Part shown: piece by piece, positions 6,635 to 11,844 of the stretch
How positions within the stretch are numbered: position 1 is the first letter of the stretch
Layout: every line of letters starts with the position of its first letter
Assembly: GCA_020056645.1 (NCBI GenBank)
Contig: JAGVHJ010000148.1
Coordinates: 1 to 11,844 of the forward strand
Direction of reading: 5' to 3'
From: Desulfobacterales bacterium
GTDB lineage: Bacteria; Desulfobacterota; Desulfobacteria; Desulfobacterales; JAHIVH01
Length of the DNA: 11,844 nucleotides
Program-made: the position numbers and the translations under genes
The notes under the pieces: model-generated
What the model saw: only the letters and a program-made list of their open reading frames with translations
Told to the model about the DNA's origin: nothing
Database searches by the model: none

Positions 6635-8272
6635 ATGAAAGAAATTCATGGAAATACCGAAGGCCTGAAAGAGAGCCAAATCAGAAGGATAGAAAACCTC
6701 TACCGGAGGAGAACCCCTCCCGAGTTTGTCGTCACCCCCGAACTCTGCCGGGAGTTGACCGAGCTCTCCAACGAAATCAGGAAACAGATCGGATTGCTCA
6801 TCAACCGGTCCGGCAAAACCGAAGGGGTGATCGTGGGCACGCCCGATCAGATCGTCATTCCCCGGCTCAATGACTACCAGGCCGCGCCTGGCCGTCTGAA
6901 CGGCCTCAAATGCGTTCACACCCATCTGAAAAACGAGGGGCTCACCAAGGATGACACGACCGACCTCTCCCTTCTCAGACTCGACCTCATGGCCGCCGTC
7001 ACCATGACCGGCGAAGGATTTCCCTCTGAGATCCACATTGGCCATATCGACCCAGGGAACGAGGCCCAGCCGGTAAAGATGCTGAAACCCCTCAAGCACC
7101 ACGAGCTCGATATCGGGTGCAGTGAGCTGATTCGGGAAACAGAGGCCTCCCTCTCGAAAATCCATGCCCTGTTCGACACCGGCGACGGCGGAGAGCGGGC
7201 GATCCTCGTCCATGTCCTTATCGGTGGAACCAAGGCCAAGGCTTACGACTCCCTTGCGGAGCTGAAAGAGCTGGCGCGAACCGCTGGCATTCAGGTGGTG
7301 GACGAGATTCTACAGCAACGGAAACAGGTGGACCCCCGATTTATCATGGGAAAAGGCCGCCTGGCGGATCTGGCCATCACCGCCCTTCAAAAAAATGTGG
7401 GGCTGATCATCTTCGATCAGGAGCTTGACGCCGGCCAGATCCGCTCGGTCACCGACCAGCTCGACCTCAAGGTGATCGACCGGACCCAGCTGATCCTGGA
7501 TATCTTCGCCCAGAGGGCCAAATCCAGGGAAGGGAAACTCCAGGTGGAGCTGGCCCAGCTCAAATACCTTATGCCCCGGCTCGTTACAAAAAACACGGCC
7601 ATGTCGAGGCTCACGGGTGGGATCGGAGGCCGTGGGCCTGGAGAGACCAAACTGGAGATTCACCGGAGGCGTGCCCGGGAACGAATCATGAAGCTCCAGA
7701 AAGAGGTGGACCTGATTCAGAAAAACCGGAAAACCCAGAAATCGAGGCGAAACAAGAAGGGGGTGCCGGTGATCTCCATCGTGGGATACACCAATGCCGG
7801 TAAATCGACCCTTCTAAACACATTAACCCAGAGCGACGTGTTCGCTGAGGACAAGCTCTTCGCCACCCTCGATCCATCGAGCCGAAGGCTTCGGTTTCCC
7901 CAGGATATCGAAGTCATCGTCACGGACACCGTGGGGTTTATCAGGGATCTTCCCAAGGAGTTGATCGCCGCGTTTAAAGCCACCCTGGAAGAGCTCGAAG
8001 GGGCCGATATTCTCCTCCATGTGGTGGATATCAGCAATCCCCGGTTCCGTGAGCAGATCGAATCGGTGGAAAAAATTTTGGAAGGGCTCAAGCTCGGCCA
8101 GATTCCAGTCCTCTACGTGTTCAACAAGGAGGATCTCCTGACTGACCCGGAAGAGTTCTCGCCCGAGCAGTTCCGGCAAGGGATCAGGATCACCGCCACC
8201 GACGCCCGGAGCCTGATGCCCCTCATCCGGAAATTGGAAACACTGGTCTCGGGAATGGTTTTCAGGGAATAG
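6635..8272 (+). CDS. hflX: GTPase HflX with a long N-terminal extension
   Basis: HflX is a GTPase of the Obg-HflX group that binds the 50S subunit and splits stalled or heat-damaged ribosomes. The typical parts are present: the HflX N-terminal domain from about 185 (AILVHVLIGG ... VDPRFIMGKGRL), the glycine-rich signature GGRGPGETKLEIHRRR (331-346), G1 GYTNAGKS (384-391), a G2 threonine within TLDPSS (411-416), G3 DTVG (431-434) and G4 NKED (497-500). It has 545 residues, whereas E. coli HflX has about 426. The difference is an extra domain at roughly 1-180, known from Desulfobacterota and Clostridia homologues, which contains CVHTHL (93-98) followed by an acidic stretch. ATG 6635 lies 12 bases after dnaB with only a weak purine-rich binding site, so translation may depend on coupling to dnaB. 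Confidence 0.93.
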   Translation: MKEIHGNTEGLKESQIRRIENLYRRRTPPEFVVTPELCRELTELSNEIRKQIGLLINRSGKTEGVIVGTPDQIVIPRLNDYQAAPGRLNGLKCVHTHLKNEGLTKDDTTDLSLLRLDLMAAVTMTGEGFPSEIHIGHIDPGNEAQPVKMLKPLKHHELDIGCSELIRETEASLSKIHALFDTGDGGERAILVHVLIGGTKAKAYDSLAELKELARTAGIQVVDEILQQRKQVDPRFIMGKGRLADLAITALQKNVGLIIFDQELDAGQIRSVTDQLDLKVIDRTQLILDIFAQRAKSREGKLQVELAQLKYLMPRLVTKNTAMSRLTGGIGGRGPGETKLEIHRRRARERIMKLQKEVDLIQKNRKTQKSRRNKKGVPVISIVGYTNAGKSTLLNTLTQSDVFAEDKLFATLDPSSRRLRFPQDIEVIVTDTVGFIRDLPKELIAAFKATLEELEGADILLHVVDISNPRFREQIESVEKILEGLKLGQIPVLYVFNKEDLLTDPEEFSPEQFRQGIRITATDARSLMPLIRKLETLVSGMVFRE

Positions 8273-8304
8273 ACCCCATTTCCATTATAAAAAGGAGAAC
8301 GGCC

Positions 8305-9576
8305 ATGAACCGCCAAACGATCCAAGAAAACAAACTCTTTAAAACCATTCTGGCAGAAACAAAAAAGGCGTGTGACGGTAAAGAGATCAGCGACATCATC
8401 GACGATAACGGATTCCAGTATGTGGATCTGGTGATGGAGGGGGGCGGCATGCTGGGGATCGCCCTGGTGGGATTCACCACCGTTCTCGAAGGGGCCGGAG
8501 TCCGTTTTCTGGGAATCGGCGGCGCCTCCGCAGGCTCCATCAACGCCCTGCTCCTCGCGGCCCTGGGGACGCCGGAAGAGGCCAAGGGAGAAAAGCTCGT
8601 GACAGAACTGGCATCGAAAAACTTCTTCGATTTTGTCGATGGCGACGGCGATGCCCGAGATCTCATCAAAACCTGGGTCAAGGGCGCTGGAAAAGTCAAG
8701 CTCGCCTTTAAGGCGGCCCAGGTGATCGACACCCTGAACGGCCACTTGGGTCTCAATCCCGGCGACGTTTTTCTCGAATGGGTGAAAGATCTCTTGAATA
8801 AGGAGGGAATCCGAACGCTTAAAGAGTTGCGAACCCGGATGGAGACCCTTCCCAAAGGACTTCGCACCCGAAATGGCCTCTCTCTGGATACACCGGAGGC
8901 GGCGGGGATCCGTCTTTGTCTCATCGCGGCGGACGTCGCAACCGAGACCAAGGTGGAGTTCCCCAAAATGGCCCCTCTTTACTGGAAAAATCCAGATCGT
9001 GTCAACCCGGCTCTCTTTGTCCGCGCCTCTATGTCCATTCCCTATTTTTTCTATCCATTTCGCGTGAAAGATATCCCCCAGGGAAAGGGCGCGGCCGACA
9101 ACTGGAAGACGCACGCAGGATATATCGCTGAAGAAGAAGGAAAACTCCCAGCCGAAGCGCTCTTTATCGATGGCGGGATCATGTCCAACTTCCCCATCGA
9201 TATATTTCACACCCATGGAAAAGTGCCCGACGCCCCCACCTTCGGCGTCAAACTCGAACTCGATCACCGGTTAAAAAAAATAGAGGGACCCTTTGAGCTG
9301 ATGGGCGCGATTTTCAATTCAGCCCGCCACACCCTTGATTACGATTTTATCCGGAGAAACCCCGATTACAGACGGCTTGTATCCTGGATTCCCGCTAAAA
9401 ATTTCAACTGGCTCGACTTCAATATGTCCAACGACACAAAGGAGGCTCTTTTTCTGGAGGGCGCAAAAAAAGCCAAGGAGTTCCTCTGCGCCTTTGACTG
9501 GGCTGACTATAAAGCGCTTCGGGGGCGGATGGCGGTTCGCAAACGGAGCTATCGCCGAAAACCATCACCAGAGTGA
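8305..9576 (+). CDS. Patatin-like phospholipase
   Basis: This is a 423-residue lipid acyl hydrolase of the patatin family, which uses a Ser-Asp dyad. The glycine-rich oxyanion motif is EGGGMLG (45-51). The nucleophile elbow G-x-S-x-G is GASAG (73-77) with Ser75. FVRASMSIPYFFYPF (238-252) is the usual helix around the active site, and the catalytic aspartate is D289 in IDGG (288-291), followed by IMSNFPIDIF. There is no signal peptide or membrane segment, so the protein starts out cytoplasmic. ATG 8305 has a strong AAAGGAG (8291-8297). The gene lies 32 bases after hflX on the same strand and may share its transcript. Its last 12 bases overlap the end of the opposing muramidase gene. The substrate is unknown; possible roles are membrane lipid turnover, storage-lipid breakdown or a toxic effector. 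Confidence 0.9.
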   Translation: MNRQTIQENKLFKTILAETKKACDGKEISDIIDDNGFQYVDLVMEGGGMLGIALVGFTTVLEGAGVRFLGIGGASAGSINALLLAALGTPEEAKGEKLVTELASKNFFDFVDGDGDARDLIKTWVKGAGKVKLAFKAAQVIDTLNGHLGLNPGDVFLEWVKDLLNKEGIRTLKELRTRMETLPKGLRTRNGLSLDTPEAAGIRLCLIAADVATETKVEFPKMAPLYWKNPDRVNPALFVRASMSIPYFFYPFRVKDIPQGKGAADNWKTHAGYIAEEEGKLPAEALFIDGGIMSNFPIDIFHTHGKVPDAPTFGVKLELDHRLKKIEGPFELMGAIFNSARHTLDYDFIRRNPDYRRLVSWIPAKNFNWLDFNMSNDTKEALFLEGAKKAKEFLCAFDWADYKALRGRMAVRKRSYRRKPSPE

Positions 9577-10425
9577 AAGGCCTTTCCGCCAGAGATTGGC
9601 TTCGGCCTGGCGGCGCTTCACCAGCCCTGAACCTGCTTGCCAAAGCCGTTTCATGGAGAGGAGCTGACCTTCCACATCCGCAAGAATCGTTTTCCGCTCC
9701 GCCTTCGATAACCGCGCTCTCCCGGCCCGTTCTAAAATGGCCTGGATCTGTTTCATCTCTTTTCGCCGGTCGCGGGCCAAGCTGCGGCCCCGGTTGAAAA
9801 CGAGGCTCACCAAAACCGTTCGGCATAAATCGGGTAAAGTCCCTATGGAGGCATAGATCGACGCTGTTTCCTCATAGAACCGGGGAACACTCCTCTCCAC
9901 AAAGACCGGCCAAGCCGATTTGAAAGGGATCTCGATTCCCATTTGCCGAAGCTCGGCCACCCGTTTTTTGGTTCCCCGTTTTCCGATCTCTTTTATCAGT
10001 TCATCCATCACATATTTGGGCAGATATGGCACCCAGGTGGAGCGGAAATTCTCTTGCGTGTTCCACTTGAGATCATAGCCGACCCCGATGGTGATACCGC
10101 TCTCCTCGCCGGGGAAATGAGGCCATATGGTATTGGATTCATAGTAAGATAATCCGCCGGTCTCTTCCAGCGCGATAAACGCGAGACCATTTGCGGATAA
10201 TAAAGAGGAGGGTTCGGGCCTCTCTTCGAGCCACTTCCAGAGGGAGCTGTCAGCGACGCCGGTGATGGCCTGTTTCGCCACATCCTGGGCGTAACAGACC
10301 CCTTTCACCGTTCCCGCCCCGTAATCTCCGTCCGGGATCAGCATCGCGCCGATGCGGTTTAAAAACGATTGAAGGAGGGTTACCTCTTCTCCTTTTGATC
10401 CGCGCCTCAACTCGGGATATGCCAT
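9565..10425 (-). CDS. Peptidoglycan-binding, pesticin/T4-lysozyme-like muramidase
   Basis: The predicted protein has 286 residues. Residues 4-68 resemble the PG_binding_1 fold: LRRGSKGEEVTLLQSFLNRIG, then PDGDYGAGTVKGV and TGVADSSLWKWL. From about 78 a lysozyme-like domain follows: FIALEETGGLSYY, then SGITIGVGYDLKWNT, and later VLVSLVFNRGRSL (204-216) and a C-terminal RRQAEANLWRKGL. The pattern E88 (or E87), T112, D118 resembles the Glu-Thr-Asp catalytic set of pesticin and phage T4 lysozyme in order and spacing, as I remember it. It would cut the glycan strand of peptidoglycan. There is no signal peptide, so it needs lysis, a holin or a secretion machine to reach its target. ATG 10425 is preferred because GGAG (10438-10435) is well placed; a TTG at 10443 lacks a binding site. 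No phage genes are adjacent. Confidence 0.8.
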   Translation of the reverse strand: MAYPELRRGSKGEEVTLLQSFLNRIGAMLIPDGDYGAGTVKGVCYAQDVAKQAITGVADSSLWKWLEERPEPSSLLSANGLAFIALEETGGLSYYESNTIWPHFPGEESGITIGVGYDLKWNTQENFRSTWVPYLPKYVMDELIKEIGKRGTKKRVAELRQMGIEIPFKSAWPVFVERSVPRFYEETASIYASIGTLPDLCRTVLVSLVFNRGRSLARDRRKEMKQIQAILERAGRARLSKAERKTILADVEGQLLSMKRLWQAGSGLVKRRQAEANLWRKGLSLW

Positions 10426-10977
10426 ATCCATCTTCTCCGTCAATGGTGATTAAAAAAAATGGTAAGGGAAAAAAAATTGTTGAAATACCATTCATTCATG
10501 TCGGCGGCCATATGTTAAAAATCTGGACAAATCGGCTTGAGCATTGGACTCTTGCAGATCGCTCAAATGAGATCAATTCCTATTTCTAAAAGCGGCTAAC
10601 CAATGGGTTTGCCACCCTTCTCAAAAGGTTGTCTCTCGGAAGGGCCGCCGGAGGCGACTATCTATTCTGAACTGAAAACAACCAAAACAAAATAAAATTG
10701 GGTATATTGCTATTTTCCAAATCTCTAACGATTCAGTATGGCCTTGCTTTAGCTGTAAAAAGGCCCTTTCATGAGTGACGTTCACTTTTTTCGAATAAGA
10801 GTTTCAAGGATTTTTTGCCCCAAAACTGGCGAACTGCTTGAGGCCCTTGGGCCTTTGTTTTCGGCTGTTCAGCAAAACGCCAAGAAGCTACCGAAAAAAA
10901 GTGCGGGACGAACAAAACGGGCTTTTTTGCCATCTTGATGAAAGGTGCTGAAAAGCTACAAAAAATGAATCCAGGTC
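10426..10977. other. Intergenic stretch with several short inverted repeats, no supported gene
   Basis: About 550 bases separate the muramidase start from the crotonase end. No open frame in it has both a good ribosome binding site and a recognisable protein. Several exact inverted repeats are visible: TTGAGC/GCTCAA (10537-10542/10561-10566), CCCTTC/GAAGGG (10615-10620/10639-10644), GGCCTT/AAGGCC (10740-10745/10760-10765) and AGGCCC/GGGCCT (10841-10854). The nine bases TTTTTTGCC occur twice (10811-10819 and 10923-10931). It should hold the muramidase promoter, just to the right of 10443, and the crotonase transcript end. It may also contain a structured RNA or a dispersed repeat. Confidence 0.5.
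10841..10860 (+). terminator. Terminator-like stem-loop in the intergenic stretch
   Basis: AGGCCC TT GGGCCT (10841-10854) is a perfect inverted repeat that could form a short GC-rich stem. It is followed on the plus strand by TTGTTTT. The shape fits an intrinsic terminator on the plus strand, yet no plus-strand gene lies upstream for more than a kilobase. Longer-range pairing is possible around it: TGGCG at 10827-10831 with CGCCA after 10878. It may therefore be part of a larger folded element instead. Confidence 0.35.
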
Positions 10978-11748
10978 TCACTTAAAGGCCCCATGACGCC
11001 CTTTCCCCTGAATGAACTGACCGACACCCTCAAAAATTTCCATGCTTTGAATCGCCTTCATGCCGTGCTGGAACTCGTTTTTCATGGCCGCCTCAAAAGG
11101 AAATTCATAGTGTTCCATGGCGCTCAACCGGTCGTGCCGCATACACGCCTGGGGAAACCGGGAAAGCTCTCGCGCCAGCTCTTCGGCTTTGAACCTTGCG
11201 GTTCCATCTTCGACGATGCGATTCACCAGACCGATGTCAAATGCTTCGCGCGCCTCGACCGCTCTTCCCGTCAAAATGAGATCCATGGCCCTCCCAAAAC
11301 CAATAATTCTGGGCAAGCGGATGGTTCCGCCGTCGATCAGGGGAACCCCCCATCGCCGGCAAAAAACACCCAACACCGCGCTCTCTTCCATGATCCGCAT
11401 GTCACACCACAGCGCCAGTTCAAGACCTCCGGCCACAGCATATCCGGAAATAGCGGCGATGACCGGTTTGGTCAACACCATCCTGGAGGGGCCCATGGGA
11501 CCGTTCCCGGTCTCCTCCAGGCGGTTCGCCGCATCCGGGTCAGCCATGGATTTCAGATCGGCCCCAGCGCAGAAATGGCCGCCGTTTCCACAGAGAACCG
11601 CCACGCAAGAATCCGGATCGGCGTCAAAATCATGAAACGCATCGGCCAGTTCGTCCGCCGTCCGCCGATTCACGGCGTTCCGGACATCGGGACGGTTGAT
11701 AATGATAGTGCATATGGGGGGCTCTTTTTCGATTAGAATATGTTTCAT
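10978..11748 (-). CDS. Crotonase-superfamily protein (enoyl-CoA hydratase/isomerase-like)
   Basis: This 256-residue protein has the crotonase fold, which binds acyl-CoA thioesters and stabilises an enolate. Visible motifs are IIINRPDVRNAVNRRTADEL (16-35), the first oxyanion-hole segment FCAGADLKSM (59-68), the second GYAVAGGLELALWCD (102-116), and RRWGVPLIDGGTIRLPRIIG (131-150). E110 matches catalytic Glu144 of rat enoyl-CoA hydratase. Twenty residues on, where Glu164 should be, there is C130 in GVFCRRWG. Loss of that acid argues against ordinary hydratase activity; isomerase, hydrolase or another crotonase reaction is more likely. ATG 11748 is chosen as start because AAAGGA precedes it at the right distance and the family N-terminus begins there; an upstream in-frame start (11793) would add 15 unlikely residues. 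Possible -35 TTGACT lies upstream, without a clear -10. No neighbouring beta-oxidation gene is visible. Confidence 0.92.
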   Translation of the reverse strand: MKHILIEKEPPICTIIINRPDVRNAVNRRTADELADAFHDFDADPDSCVAVLCGNGGHFCAGADLKSMADPDAANRLEETGNGPMGPSRMVLTKPVIAAISGYAVAGGLELALWCDMRIMEESAVLGVFCRRWGVPLIDGGTIRLPRIIGFGRAMDLILTGRAVEAREAFDIGLVNRIVEDGTARFKAEELARELSRFPQACMRHDRLSAMEHYEFPFEAAMKNEFQHGMKAIQSMEIFEGVGQFIQGKGRHGAFK

Positions 11749-11813
11749 GACCCATCCTTTGCTTTTTATACGATATGGCATAGACGATTTCATAAATGAT
11801 TGTTGAAGTCAAT

Positions 11814-11841
11814 CCCTGAGCCCAGGGTAATCAGGGTAATC
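11814..11841. repeat. Short inverted repeat and 9-bp tandem repeat upstream of the crotonase gene
   Basis: CCCTG (11814-11818) pairs with CAGGG (11823-11827) around four bases. AGGGTAATC occurs twice head to tail (11824-11832 and 11833-11841). They lie 66-93 bases upstream of the crotonase start, where an operator could sit. The window ends three bases later, so more copies might follow. Confidence 0.35.
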
Positions 11842-11844
11842 GCA

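Noticed and set aside
6335..7213. A 292-residue minus-strand open frame across the dnaB-hflX junction
   Set aside because: It is antisense to conserved motifs of DnaB and HflX and has no recognisable domain.
8113..9267. A 384-residue minus-strand open frame opposite the lipase
   Set aside because: It lies wholly antisense to a lipase and the hflX end that both show catalytic motifs; its translation has no family features. It is an effect of codon bias.
10769..10981. A 70-residue minus-strand open frame downstream of the crotonase
   Set aside because: It starts at a GTG overlapping the crotonase stop and crosses a region of inverted repeats. It has no domain; a repeat element explains it better.
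11824..11841. Resemblance of the tandem repeat to the I-SceI homing endonuclease site
   Set aside because: Only the CAGGGTAAT half matches; the other half differs, and no homing endonuclease or intron is present.

Overview
The window looks like a piece of chromosome from a Gram-negative, probably anaerobic bacterium of the Desulfobacterota (the former sulfate-reducing Deltaproteobacteria). This is an inference from three things: the gene order rpsF - rpsR - DUF2232 membrane protein - rplI - dnaB, the extended form of HflX that follows it, and a long-type KamA radical SAM protein next door. No rRNA, tRNA, CRISPR array, transposase or integrase was found.

Layout, left to right. (1) Bases 1-1374 hold the 3' part of a KamA-family (lysine 2,3-aminomutase-like) radical SAM gene that enters from the left. 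Its reading frame is broken by one missing A in an A-run at about 178-182. (2) Bases 1484-2353 encode a YitT-family membrane protein. (3) A 357-base intergenic stretch follows, with a perfect inverted repeat and a consensus -10 box. It leads into a plus-strand housekeeping run: rpsF (bS6), rpsR (bS18), a DUF2232/YybS-like membrane protein, rplI (bL9), dnaB (replicative helicase) and hflX (ribosome-associated GTPase). Gaps are short except the 254 bases between rplI and dnaB, which contain two hairpins. (4) Bases 8305-9576 encode a patatin-like phospholipase on the same strand. Its 3' end overlaps, tail to tail, a minus-strand gene for a peptidoglycan-binding, pesticin/T4-lysozyme-like muramidase. 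(5) About 550 bases with no convincing gene follow, AT-rich in part and rich in small inverted repeats. (6) A minus-strand crotonase-superfamily (enoyl-CoA hydratase-like) gene closes the window; it has lost one of the two classical catalytic glutamates.

The central block is conserved translation and replication machinery: two small-subunit proteins that bind each other (bS6 and bS18), one large-subunit protein, the fork helicase, and a GTPase that acts on stalled ribosomes. The flanking genes look accessory. The most unusual pair is the signal-less lipase beside a signal-less muramidase, two activities that attack the two parts of a bacterial envelope. Nothing in the sequence proves that they work together. 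I do not see a clearly new multi-gene system. The points most worth checking are the KamA frameshift and altered substrate site, the lipase/muramidase pair, the HflX N-terminal extension with its His-x-His motif, the structured 10.44-10.98 kb intergenic stretch, and the palindrome upstream of rpsF.
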